From positions 1 through 57,221 of the forward strand of contig MCFE01000567.1 in NCBI GenBank assembly GCA_002104905.1: a stretch of 57,221 nucleotides of DNA, written 5' to 3'. Below are positions 32,696-43,522 of this stretch, in pieces. The translations under genes and the position numbers were made by a program. Every line of letters starts with the position of its first letter. Positions within the stretch are counted from its first letter, which is position 1. This DNA comes from Basidiobolus meristosporus CBS 931.73. Lineage: Eukaryota; Basidiobolomycota; Basidiobolomycetes; Basidiobolales; Basidiobolaceae. Under the pieces are notes generated by a model, which saw only the letters and a program-made list of their open reading frames with translations, was not told the DNA's origin and ran no database searches.

Positions 32696-33042
32696 TGTTG
32701 TAAAAATTTGTAATTCCACCTAAATATTCACCTAACTTAGTCACTTAGATCATTACCCTCAAATCTTAGAGAATACTGACCAAATTCCTAATCAGGATTT
32801 ACTTAGAATATTTTCAACAAAATACCAGGTACCCAGAACATGAAAATTGTCAAAGTTGTCCAAACAGCCCCAAACTCTGCACACATGCTCTTGGGACCTC
32901 CATTAACCTATTCTATGTGTTTGTTATGCCAATACCATGTAAAAGTATAAATATTACTTTTACATTCAATAAATCTTTAAGTGAAAGCCACATAATCTAC
33001 TTGTTCTCCCAATCACTTCTAATATCTCTAAGACTCTTGCAA
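32696..33042 (+). repeat. copia-1 3' LTR of copy C
   Basis: About 347 bp starting TGTTGTAAAAATTTG and collinear with the intact LTRs. The last bases (CTCTTGCAA) depart from TTACAACA, and retro-3 minus-strand sequence begins immediately. Confidence 0.85.
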
Positions 33043-34385
33043 TGGTTACCATCAACTTCTTGTATGTTCAACAACAGTACTCTTCTAGGTAGTATCAGTG
33101 TGCATTGTATGTGATTAACCACTAAGCAGTTCAATCTTTGCCCTTCAAATTTTGGTAGTATTGATGCTTAAGGGATTGAGATTCCTCCTAGATGGTCAGA
33201 TATCTTTGTTTGGGTTATCATTTACTCATTTGTCAAATAAGCTACAAGTGTCTCTTACAAGTTCATCATCACACAGGCAGGTTATATATTTATTACCTTT
33301 TATGTGATGATCAGAGACTGTGACAGTTTCACCTCTTCAATCTTCACATGCTTGCTGCATGTCTTGGCCTCATCAGTGGTATGAGTCAGCAGGATACTAC
33401 TGGTATCTCATTTGAGCTCAGATACATAGTGAAGTATGTTCATCTTATGTTGGATAAGCCAACTCTTGCCAATAGGTAAGTTGTTGGCTGTGAAGGGTGG
33501 GACTAAAACATCTTGGTGTATAATCAGATTACCTAGCCAGTTGGGGCACGTAGTTACCACACCTACAGTTGTATCTAATTGGTCATTTGCTGGCTGTACT
33601 TGAATGATATTGTTGGGGACTATTTCTAACTGTATTGGTTTTGCCAATGACTCTGCCATGATCAACATAGAGGAACCTGTGTCAATGAGGGTAAGAATCT
33701 CCTTATTCTCAAACTATCAAAAAAATGTAAGCCAGATTTTGCCACAACAATCCAAAAGTGGCTTTTGATTAGTTTTCTGACAATTTTCTCACTTTCTGAT
33801 CCTGAGCACTCTATCACCTCATACATTTGTGTGCATTGATTGGATATTGCCTCTTTTTCACACTCCTTACTTCCTGACTCAGCTGTTTCACTTACTTTTC
33901 AAGCATATAATTTGATTTATATCTGTTAAAACTTCAGTTTTACCACAATTGCCAATTGTATTGTCCTATACAGGTCCCTATATCCTACACTAACATTAAG
34001 TGCAGCCCACACTTAACAAGTAACTCCATTAGAATCCAGCACTCAATGGGTATTTCAGCTGTAACACTCTGTTTCCATGACCTTGGCAGGAACCCCACAG
34101 CTTTATGCCACTGTTGATTCACTTGTTCCTATATGTCCTGGTCTTCAGCCAGCACTACAAGGTCTAGCACCTCATCTGCCAGTCTTTGCAATAAATCCTT
34201 GCAATATTCAATTGTGTTTTCTTGAGCACTGATCTTGAGAAGTGCTGCAACCTCTTGATGTGCCTATTGATGTTCCAAAATTCCTCAGAAGGCATTGAGA
34301 TAGTCTTTTGAGTTGTTGACATTGTCACTTTATTTGTAATGAGATCTCCACTCTGCCAACAATGATGCATGTGGAGGCTGTTGTA
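33043..34385 (-). pseudogene. retro-3 gag-protease, best copy
   Basis: On the minus strand: gag N-terminus (34164-34370), decayed gag (33730-34160), then a retropepsin-like domain 33408-33700 with LIDTGSSMLIMAESLA (the D-T-G active site) and PIGKSWLIQHKMNIL, the end motif of Ty3-type proteases. Beyond it (33043-33407) a tail matches the better preserved frame at 50327-50722. No RT, RNase H or integrase of this family is present in the window, so its class is open (Ty3/gypsy-like by protease). Confidence 0.6.
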
Positions 34386-35375
34386 GACAAACCTTATGAA
34401 AAAACTTGGTCCTGCCGGTGGTTCTTATTTGGATGAGCCATCAGGAGACTGTTATAATACCAGCAGCTTGGAATCAATGACCCTCTACACAAACTTATGA
34501 CAGGAATACAACAGTGTTTGGCTAATCTTACCACCAAATAAAGTTAAAAAACATAAAACTGTTTGGGTGGTGTATTGTTAAGAGTTGCATGGCATTGTTG
34601 CGGTATTAATGCGCTATACAACTATTATAGTGGATCTAACTGGCAGTACATTCAACTCCCTTATATTGCCAGAAACTTGACAGTGTTTTTATAGCCTCAT
34701 TGCAAGCCTCTGATGACATTTTCAGGGCAGTATGGTGGCCCACTGCTAGTTCTATATAATGCTACCATACCTATTTAGCAAGTGGTATTTCCTTTTTCTG
34801 CCTCCCCTTGTGCAATTTATATATTTTACTGTAGAGTTGGCCCTCTTTATTTCCTGGCCCACTACTACCCTGGGTATTCCATATATAGCTTAAATCAGAA
34901 AAAACTATGGCCTCCTGCTTACTAACCTCTACAAACTCATACACATGCTTCAATTGACATACTTCTATCACCACAACTTTACAGCTTTTGGGTGTGATAC
35001 TTGCAAAGTTGAAATATACCTTGAACTGCTGGTAACATATACATCTTTCTAACATATGCTTGGTTGCCTCTACTTCTGCTACAAATACCTCCTGAATATC
35101 CACAAAGAACTTTTTGGTATTTAGCAAATATGTTTCTTCTCCCTTCTGGATTCTAGTCCCCCTTAAAGGTGAGTTCTGGCCCTTGTTTGTGTAAATTTTG
35201 TATTGAATTGTATAGGAATTGACTTGTAGCCAATAAAAATCTGGCATACCTTGGTAGAGTTTTCCTAATAAAAATTAGCTGCTTGTTGCACTCAGCCCAC
35301 CTTTGCATTACTTAACTGATTACCCATGCATTGGGGCTGCTTAGCTTCTCAATTCCATAGGTATACCCTATGAAA
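34386..35375 (-). pseudogene. Tnp2 copy d2 (C-terminal end and 3' flank)
   Basis: The frame 34771-35247 (158 residues) is the transposon's distal coding part (KKFFVDIQEVFVAEVEATKHM, YVEVSKQE-type motif as EFVEVSKQEAIVF). 34386-34770 is the shared 3' flank. It abuts a second, equally oriented copy at 35376, giving a head-to-tail pair of partial copies. Confidence 0.6.
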
Positions 35376-36419
35376 AATAGTTTGGTCCTGCAGGTGGATC
35401 CAATACAGTTTAGCCATCAGCATTCCATTTGGAGACCATCTCAATACCAGCAGCTTGGAATTAGTGACCCTCTTAATGACCTTATGATGGGATCATGACA
35501 GTGTTTAGCTAATTTTACTGCCCAATAAAGTCCAAAAACTTGTCAGGGTTTGATTGGTGCTGTAACAATAATTGTTTGGCATTGTTGTGGTCTTAATGTG
35601 CTTTACAATTATTTTAAATGGTTTTAAATGGCCAGTACATCCAATTGTCTCATATGGCAAAAAACTTGACAGTGTTTTGATGGTCTCTTTGCAAGTCTCC
35701 AATGGTATTATCATGGCAGTATTGCAGTCTACTGCTAGTTCTGTACAATGCTAACATGCCAATTAACCAAATGGTATTTTCTTTTTCTACCTCCCCTTGT
35801 GCAATTCATATATTCCACTGTAGAATCACCCCTCTTTATTTGCTTACCCACTACTACCTTGGGTATTCCACATAAAGTTTGGATCAATAAAACTATGGTC
35901 TCCTGCTTACTAACCTCTGCAAATGTGCACACCTGCCACAATTGAGATACTTCTATCACCTCAACTTTACAGCTTTTTAGTGTGATACTTGCAAAGTTGC
36001 CATAGACCTTGTACTGCTGGTAACATATACGTCTTGCAAATGTATGCTTGGTTGCCACCCTTTTGCCATAAATACCTCCTCAATATTGGCAAAGAACTTT
36101 TTGGTATTTAGCCCATATATTCCTTCTCCCTGCTGGATTCTAGTCCCCCTTATAGGTGTGCTCTGACTCTTGTTTATGTGATTTCCATATTGAATGATGT
36201 AGAAGTAGGCTTATGACCAAGAGAAACCTGGCATACTTTGGTAGAGCTTTCTTAATAAAAATTAGTTGCTTATTGTACCCAACCCAATGTTGCATTACTT
36301 AACTGATTACCCCCACATTGGGGCTGCTTAGCTTCTTTATTCCAAAGGAATAGGTGCCTCCACATGCACATCTGTCCTCACTATTGTCCAACTCTTCCTG
36401 GCTGACATCTATGTACCAA
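35376..36419 (-). pseudogene. Tnp2 copy d1, 3' part (split by copia-1)
   Basis: The frame 35735-36058 reads ATKHTFARRICYQQYKVYGNF and VGKQIKRGDSTVEYMN, close to copy a (3950-4271). 35376-35734 is the 3' flank. The upstream half of the same copy continues beyond the copia-1 insertion at 41092. Confidence 0.7.
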
Positions 36420-36424
36420 CTTAT

Positions 36425-36774
36425 TGTTGTAAAAATTTGTATTTTCCACCTAAATATTCACCTATCTTAGTCACTTATATCATCACCTTCAAATCCTAGA
36501 GAATACTGACCAAATTCCTTGTCGGGATTTACTTAGAATATTTTCACCAAAATACCAGGTACCCAGAACATGAAAATTCTCAAAGTTGTCCAAACAGCCC
36601 CAAACTTTGCACACATGTTCTTGGGACCTTCCTTAGCCTATTCTACGTGTTTGTAATGCCAAGACCATGTAAAAGTATAAATACTACTTTTACATTCAAT
36701 AAATCATTAAGTGAAAACCACATAATCTACTTGTTCTCCCAATCACTTCCAATATCTCCAAGACTCTTACAACA
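36425..36774 (+). repeat. copia-1 5' LTR
   Basis: 350 bp, TGTTGTAAAA...CTTACAACA. TATA-like TATAAATACT lies at about 36676-36685, with an AATAAA at 36698 that could serve as the polyadenylation signal in the 3' LTR. Confidence 0.95.
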
Positions 36775-36787
36775 GGTTATGAGCCCC
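36775..36787 (+). other. copia-1 PBS overlapping the gag start codon
   Basis: GGTTATGAGCCCC follows the LTR with no spacer. Its complement GGGGCTCATAACC contains the anticodon loop and stem of fungal initiator tRNA-Met (GGGCUCAUAACC), so priming would use a half-tRNA cleaved in the anticodon region, as described for Drosophila copia and yeast Ty5. The ATG at 36779-36781 is the gag start. Confidence 0.8.
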
Positions 36788-39127
36788 GAGCTGTCACTCT
36801 CTGCAATGTCTACTACTGCTATTACTGGAATTTTTCCCTCTGCTGAAAAGTTGGATGGCTCTAACTACCAAGTGTGGAAGGTGAAGATGAAGATGCTGCT
36901 ACAAGAAAGAGGCCTTTGGGATATTGTCATGGGAGAAGAATGCCCTCCTAAAAACGTGGGAGAGGAAGCCTTGAAGTACCAGAAGAAAGAACAAAGTGCC
37001 TTTAACTGCATTTGCCTTAATGTCAAGGACAAATTGCTAATTCAATGCTGAAGAGCAAAAACGGCAAAGAATGCCTGGAAGGCATTAGAAGACACCTACC
37101 AGTCATGTTCAGCTGCCAAGAAAATGTATCTGAGAAGAAAATTCTTTACTACAAAGATGCTGCCAGGAGAAGAAATGAAAAATCTAATTAACAGAATTAC
37201 CCTGCTGGTAGATGAGATGGAATCTGTGGGCGTACCAACTACTGATGAGGATGTGATAGTTACCATCCTGAATAGCCTGACAGACAAGTTTCAGGGCCTT
37301 GTATCAGCCCTAGAGTCCAGAACTGAAGATTTGACCTTAAATTACGTATATGGAAGGCTCCTGGATGAAGAACTAAGAAAATCAAGCGCTAATAAGAAGG
37401 AAGAAGAAAATGCTTTAATAAGCAATGATAGCCAACAAAGGAGATACCCAAGACCCTACAAAGGCAACAGCAACCTGTTTTGTAGCTACTGCAAAAGGAA
37501 AGGACACACATCAGATCGGTGTCTCCAAAAGAAAGATAATCAGCAAAAGAAGCCTGAATATGGAAATGCTGCAACAACTGAAGATAGACTATTCATATCT
37601 GCACTAAATATGACCATAAACAAGGATTCTCAGATGTGGTATATTGACTCTGGAGCTTCTCAACACTTTACACACCAAAAAGAACTTTTTACCCAATATC
37701 AAGAAATTCCAATTAAGAAGGTTTTCATGGGTGACGATAGAACACTTGATGCAGTGGGAGAAGGAACTATCCAAGTAAACCTTAGAAGCAGTAAAGGAAG
37801 CCATACACTGACCTTTAAAGAAGTACTCTATGTACCAGAAATAGCCAAGAACCTACTCTCTGTAAGCAAGGCCACAGCAGAAGGACTCAGTTTCAGTTTT
37901 GACAATTCTGGATGCAGGATCACTGATCAAAATGGTGCCCATATTGCTTCGGGCATCAGAGATCAGAACCTAAACAAGTTGACTTATATTCCATCATATT
38001 TGGTAGCCAATATAAGTAACTTAAATGAAGAAACACCAATGCTTTGGCACAGGAGATTTGGACACATCAATTTTGATTATTTGCGTAAAATGATCAACAA
38101 TCAGCTAATTTCTGGAGTGAAAATTGATCCCCCAGCTATTTTGGAGCACTGTGAAGCCTGCATATATGGGAAACAAGCCAGACAACTGTTCAAGAGCTCT
38201 GGGTTAATCAAAACTAAGAAAAAATTAGATCTAATTCACTCAGATCTGTGTGGACCTATGCAAAATTTATCCTTAGGCGGGATGAAGTATTTAATCACTT
38301 TTATTGATGATTATACAAGACACACATGGGTCTACTTCATGGAGAGAAAGGAAGAAGCTCTGTCTAAGTTCAGGGAGCTTAAAGCCATGGTGGAGAGAGA
38401 AACTGGTGAAAAAATCAAGAAAATACGCTCTGACAATGGTGGAGAATATACCTCCAAACTCTTCATCCACTTCTGCAAAATTCATGGGATAAAGCAAGAG
38501 ACTACTGTACCATACTCCCAACAGCAAAATGGAGTAGCAGAACGAGCTAACAGATCAATAATTGATATGGCAAGATCTATGATCCATGATCAAAAATTAT
38601 CCTATGATTTTTGGGCGGAATCAGTTGCCACTGCTGTATATCTTAAAAATAGGAGTTATAACAGAATACTTTGTGATTCTACTCCATTTGAAGCATGGTA
38701 TGGATACAGACCAAGTGCAGAACATCTAAGAATATTTGGGTGTACAGCATATGCCAAAAAACTGGCCGGAAATCAGTCAAAATTTGAGCCAAAAAGTGTA
38801 AAATGCATATTTTTGGGCTACTGCAATGAGAGTAAGGCATACAGACTCTACAATACCGAAGCAACGAAGCTAATCAAGTCCAGGGATGTGTTGTTTGATG
38901 AAAATTCAAAATTTTCACAAAAAATGACATCAGATGATGACGAAAATTTGATCTCAAGTCCACCAATTGTCAGGATTGAATCAGAGCAAAGCAATGAAAA
39001 TTTTTTCACTCCAGAGGACTCTACAACCGTGGTTCAGCCAGAATCAGTGCTCAGGAATATCCCAGAAGTGATCATTCCAGTATCAAGAATAGCCCAAATT
39101 ACTATATCAATGATGGTACAAACTTAG
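36779..39127 (+). pseudogene. copia-1 gag, protease and integrase (one internal stop)
   Basis: One frame from ATG 36779 to 39127, interrupted only by TGA at 37049-37051; the minus-strand copy B has TCA (Ser) there. Gag core: KLDGSNYQVWKVKMKMLLQE. CCHC knuckle CSYCKRKGHTSDRC at about 37481-37522. Protease MWYIDSGASQHF at about 37634. Pre-integrase LWHRRFGHINF...CEACIYGKQ. Integrase core with HSDLCGP, IRSDNGGEYTS and QQNGVAERAN (D, D and E all present). The frame ends early after a deletion of about 22 bp near 39090, judged against copy B. Nearly functional otherwise. Confidence 0.9.
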
Positions 39128-40725
39128 CCTATGCCTATTCAGTCCATATTGATGAACCCCAGACTGTAAAAGGGGCCCTAAATAGCCCTCAGACAAAGTT
39201 TTGGAGATCTGCAATGACTGAGGAATATCAGGCCCTGATGGAAAATCAAACTTGGGACTTAGTCAAATTACCAATCAACCAAAAATCAATTGGATGCAGA
39301 TAGGTCTTCAAGACAAAGTACAAGGCTGATGGTACAATTGAAAGATACAAAGCAAGACTTGTAGCCAAAGGATACTCTCAAACAAAAGGACTTGACTATA
39401 CTGAGACCTTTGCACCGGTAGCCAAGTTTAATTCCATCAGATTAATATTGGCTATTGCAGCCAAATATAAGTTTTTTATTCATCAAATGGATGTAAAAAC
39501 TGCATTTTTGAATGGAGAACTTGATGAGGACATGTATATGGACCAGCCTGATGGGTTTGTTGACCAAGATAACCCCCATTTGGTCTGCAAGCTTAAAAAG
39601 TCACTATATGGTCTCAAACAATCACCGAGAGCCTGGAATTGCAAGATAGATTCTTATTTGGAATCTTTGAGTTTCAAAAGGAGTAATGCTGACTATAGTA
39701 TATACTATAAGCCAGATAGAGAAAATCCAGCTCTATTAGCTCTATATGTGGATGATCTTATTATAGCCACCAATAACCTAGAAACATTGGAAGAGACTAA
39801 ATCCAGCCTATCTAAGGAGTTCAAGATGTCCGATCTAGGAGAACTCAGTTACTACTTAGGGATTAAGTTCTCCATAGACAGAAGTACCCAGACTATTACC
39901 CTAAGCCAATCCAAGTATATTCAAGATATACTAAAGAAGTACAAAATGGAAGACTGTAAACCGGCAGCTACCCCAATGGAGACAAACCTTAATTTGGTCA
40001 AAACTCAACCAAATCAAGAGAGCTTGGTGCCATCTGAAAGCCCTGACTTTCCTTATCAATCTATGGTCGGCAGTCTGATGTATATCATGCTTGGAACACG
40101 TCCAGATATCTCATATTCAGTGGGAGTTGTCAGCCAACATAATCAGAATTATGGATCTGATCATATTGCAGCAGTTAAGCGGATTTTTAGATACCTAAAA
40201 GGAACTGCCAATATCTGCTTAAGATACACTTATAAGGATTCAGAACAGGATCTTGTGGGATACTCTGATGCTGATTGGGGACAAAATTTGGAAGACAGAA
40301 GATCCACCACAGGATACACCTTTCTTTACTGTGAAGGAGCAATTTCATGGAATTCAAGAAAGCAACCAACTGTAGCACTTTCTACTACAGAGGCAGAGTA
40401 TATGGCAGCCTGTGAAGCTACAAAAGAAGCAATGTGGTTAAGAAAGCTCTTTGCAGATTTAGGCCTATGTCAAAAAACGCCTATTACTTTATTTCAAGAT
40501 AATCAAGGATGTATACAATTAGATAGAAATCCAACTTTTCATGCTAGAACCAAGCACATAGATATTAGACATCATTTCATACGTGAAGCTATAGAGAATA
40601 ACTTAGTTAGCTTAGTTTACTGTCCTACAGATGAAATGATTGCAGACATATTTACCAAACCATTAGCTAGAGACAAGTTTGAATATCTTAGGTCAAAATT
40701 AGGACTAGTCAGTATGAACATTTAG
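39128..40725 (+). pseudogene. copia-1 reverse transcriptase and RNase H
   Basis: RT reading starts in the frame after the deletion and is cut by TAG at 39301 (GCAGATAGG; copy C has GCAGATGGG, a Trp). From 39304 to 40725 it is open: QMDVKTAFLNGELDEDMYM, KKSLYGLKQSPRAWN, catalytic box LYVDDLII, GTRPDISYSVGVVSQ, then RNase H with YSDADWGQNLEDRRSTTG, STTEAEYMAACEATKEAMW and HIDIRHHFIREAIE. All catalytic residues I can check are intact. Confidence 0.92.
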
Positions 40726-40736
40726 CTGAGTGGGAG

Positions 40737-41086
40737 TGTTGTAAAAATTTGTATTTTCCACCTAAATATTCACCTAACTTAGTCACTTAGATCATCACCT
40801 TCAAATCCTAGAGAATACTGACCAAATTCCTTGTCGGGATTTACTTAGAATATTTTCACCAAAATACCAGGTACCCAGAACATGAAAATTCTCAAAGTTG
40901 TCCAAACAGCCCCAAACTTTGCACACATGTTCTTGGGACCTTCCTTAACCTATTCTACGTGTTTGTAATGCCAAGACCATGTAAAAGTATAAATACTACT
41001 TTTACATTCAATAAATCATTAAGTGAAAACCACATAATCTACTTGTTCTCCCAATCACTTCCAATATCTCCAAGACTCTTACAACA
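40737..41086 (+). repeat. copia-1 3' LTR
   Basis: 350 bp. It differs from the 5' LTR at three sites (CCTAAC/CCTATC, TTAGATC/TTATATC, CTTAACC/CTTAGCC). The purine run GAGTGGGAG (40728-40736) abuts it as polypurine tract. Confidence 0.95.
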
Positions 41087-41091
41087 CTTAT

Positions 41092-41515
41092 CACATGCAT
41101 GGCGGACTTTAAGGTAATATTCTTGATGAGACTGGGATATGGTAATAACTGCAATTTGACTTGTCCTCCTATCTCCACACACATCTGCTTCATAGGAAAC
41201 TCCCAAAAGGTGAAGCAAGGCCCAATATTCTCCACACATTGAGCAAAATGGAGTAGAGATTGGATACAGTAGTGGCAGAGATCTACACATTCAGCTTTAT
41301 GCTTTTAGTATAGTTGCTCAAATCTTGTTACAAACTCCTTGCACAACAGCTGTAGATGTGACAAGTTGGCATTGGTAATCTACTTCTGGACAAATATTCC
41401 TACAATGTCCACATATGACTCCCAATGCTTCTAATGTACTCTTGGAAAAAATGGCTTCAGAATGCCACTTGAATAAATACATATTTAGTTCATCCAGCCT
41501 TTGCATTTGTATTGT
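41092..41515 (-). pseudogene. Tnp2 copy d1, upstream part
   Basis: 41008-41290 region on minus reads CGEYWALLHLLGVSYEA / ENIGPCFTFWEFPMKQ and 41318-41506 reads the segment LDELNMYLFKWHSEAIF, both collinear with copy a 3480-3900. Together with 35376-36419 it forms one copy split by copia-1. Confidence 0.7.
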
Positions 41516-42289
41516 TACATATGCTTATGAATATTGATTGCAGCCTGTTGTATCCAAGATAAAGTGTAATAAAGCTCTTGAATGAGTTAACTGAACCTAA
41601 ATGACAACTAAGCACAGAATCTTAGAATTGTCAAGGGTGACAGAAATATTAGCAGAGAAGAACTGGTATAATATTGGCTTTGTACATAGCTGAGTTGGGC
41701 TATAAAGGCAACAGAGTTGCTTTGCTATACAGGCTAGGCTTGGTGTTCTTGGGAATGCTAGATATGCTGGGCTTGGGTGGAAACTATAACAGAATTGTTG
41801 AGTTCTTAATTTTGCTGAGGCACAATCTTAATTTTGTTGAGACACACACTAAACCAAAAGGTTTGGTAAACTTTATTTGTATTTTTCTGATCATGTTGAA
41901 TTAGTAAGTGCCAAGAGACTGGACTAATTGAAATCTGTTGGGGTGCTCATAGGTGCATATGATAAATGAGAAATTGCATCATTAATCAGCTGATGTCTTG
42001 GCAACTGCTTAGTGGTTGGATAGATCTCAGATGACTAATCACTTGGAATGGCTTAGCAGATCAGTAGAGGATGTAATGACTGCATGATAACTGATCAGGT
42101 GTGACAGCTAAAAATTGATTTGAGAAGTGATTACATAAACTATGACTGGGATTTGTTATGTTTGGGTTAGGGAAAATCAGTTGGGGTACTAGATTTGCTA
42201 ACAGAGTAAAATAGGCTAAGTTTTAAATGTTGATGCACAATATCACTTCCTCCCAGGAGTGGAGTTTTCTGATATCTTCTGGGTTCCCC
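41516..42289 (-). other. downstream flank of gypsy-2; possible 3' LTR, not proven
   Basis: Between the Tnp2 remnant and the gypsy-2 chromodomain. The minus strand has TGTCACACCTGATCAG (42105 downward), which would be a reasonable LTR start, and a TATA-like TTTATAG at 41700 region, but no second copy lies in the window and it does not match the LTR at 45810. A weak plus-strand frame (41674-41904) is not convincing. Confidence 0.35.
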
Positions 42290-43440
42290 TGTGGCTCCAA
42301 TACTGATTGGAGATGGCAAAATCATCAAAGTTGGCATAAGGTTCACAGGTGTTGTGTTTGGCATCATATCCTTTCTACTTGACTAAATAAGGGCAATTTA
42401 GTTCTTCTTCATCTTGGTCAACAATAGCTTCAAATTCATAGGATTCTGAAGCAACTGGGTCTTGAGATATAAGCTTTAGTGAAGAAGGTGGAAAGTTTTT
42501 GGGTAGCAGTGCTCTTGTATTGTCCTGAAGTACATATGATCCTCCAGTGGTCCATCTGACAACTTTGAATGGGCCTTCATATTTAGGGTTGGGTTTAGAT
42601 TGTTGGACTGGATCTAGTGTCATGACATATGACTCATCTGGAAAGCTGCTGTTCCTGTGTCTTAAGGTGTATGTTGAAGTCATCTTTTGCTGTGAGGTCT
42701 TACTTCTGGCACTGATAGCAGGGTAGACAATGTTTGTAAGGTACTCAAGTTGGTTCTTTAGCTTGTCTGTATTCAATTTTGCTAACTCTGTATTCTGGTA
42801 ACCTTCAGAGTGTTTGAATTTTCTTCCATACATCAAAGAAAATGGCATTGATCCATGTAGAGCAGCAATTTTGGGGTAGATAGCATACTGTATGGTTGGA
42901 ATGTACTTGTCCCAATTCTTCTTGATACCTTTGATAGATTTCTGGATGATGTTCACTGAGGTCTGAGCATGTCTTTCAGTAAGTCCATTAGCTTTGGGAT
43001 GATAGGTAGTGATTGGATGGTGATTAATGGCACTATTCTGACAAAGGGTTTTGATCACGTGATTCACAAATGCTGCTCCATTATTTGATTGAATGACCTT
43101 GGGGAATCCAAATAGGCAGAAGAGCTTGAGTTGAGCTTGTGCAATAGTGGCAGCATACTTGTCTGGGATAGCTTGGAGGAAGACAATAGGTGTGCAGACA
43201 TCAACAACTATAAAGAGGTAGTGATTACATTCATCACTAGTGGTGAAAAGTCCAGCCAGATCAATTGCAATATGATCCATAGGAAGGCTTTCATGGATGG
43301 GACTCAAAGGGTGAAATCCATGGCACTTGATATTGTAAAGCCAACATTTTCTGCAAGACTTGACAGATTCTAGGCAGTCAGCTCTGATATTTGGCTAGTG
43401 ATATCCATCAGAGTGCAGCTTCTTCAAAAGTGTGCCAGCT
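42290..43440 (-). pseudogene. gypsy-2 integrase with C-terminal chromodomain
   Basis: Open 42375-43307: first Asp in MDHIAIDLAGLF, the second site is Asn (VIQSNNGAAF instead of S-D-N-G), Glu in NGLTERHAQT. The end reads YEFEAIVDQDEEE...CPYLVK followed by TAG. Past that stop the frame continues KGYDAKHNTCEPYANFDD, the standard chromodomain continuation YLVKWKGY...NTWEP..N, so Trp became a stop. Chromodomains target such elements to marked chromatin in other fungi. Confidence 0.8.
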
Positions 43441-43522
43441 CCAAAGTGGCCATGTAAATGACTCCGCTTATCAATGTTTTTGTTTCATTGGCATGTGGGA
43501 TTGTCCAAGTTGCTGAATCCTG

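Larger units (their letters stand above)
36425..41086 (+). mobile_element. copia-1: near-intact Ty1/copia retrotransposon
   Basis: 4662-bp element with two 350-bp LTRs that differ at only three positions by eye (about 99% identity), flanked by a perfect 5-bp duplication CTTAT (36420-36424 and 41087-41091). Order is LTR, PBS, gag, protease, integrase, RT, RNase H, PPT, LTR, the copia order. Three lesions block the polyprotein: TGA at 37049, a deletion of about 22 bp near 39090 that shifts the frame, and TAG at 39301. It inserted into a Tnp2 transposon and is the youngest retroelement in the window. Confidence 0.95.

Noticed and set aside
41674-41904. Hydrophobic 76-codon plus frame that could pass as a small membrane protein
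   Set aside because: Lies in repeat-derived sequence downstream of gypsy-2; no start context or second copy; hydrophobicity comes from TTG/CTT-rich AT sequence.
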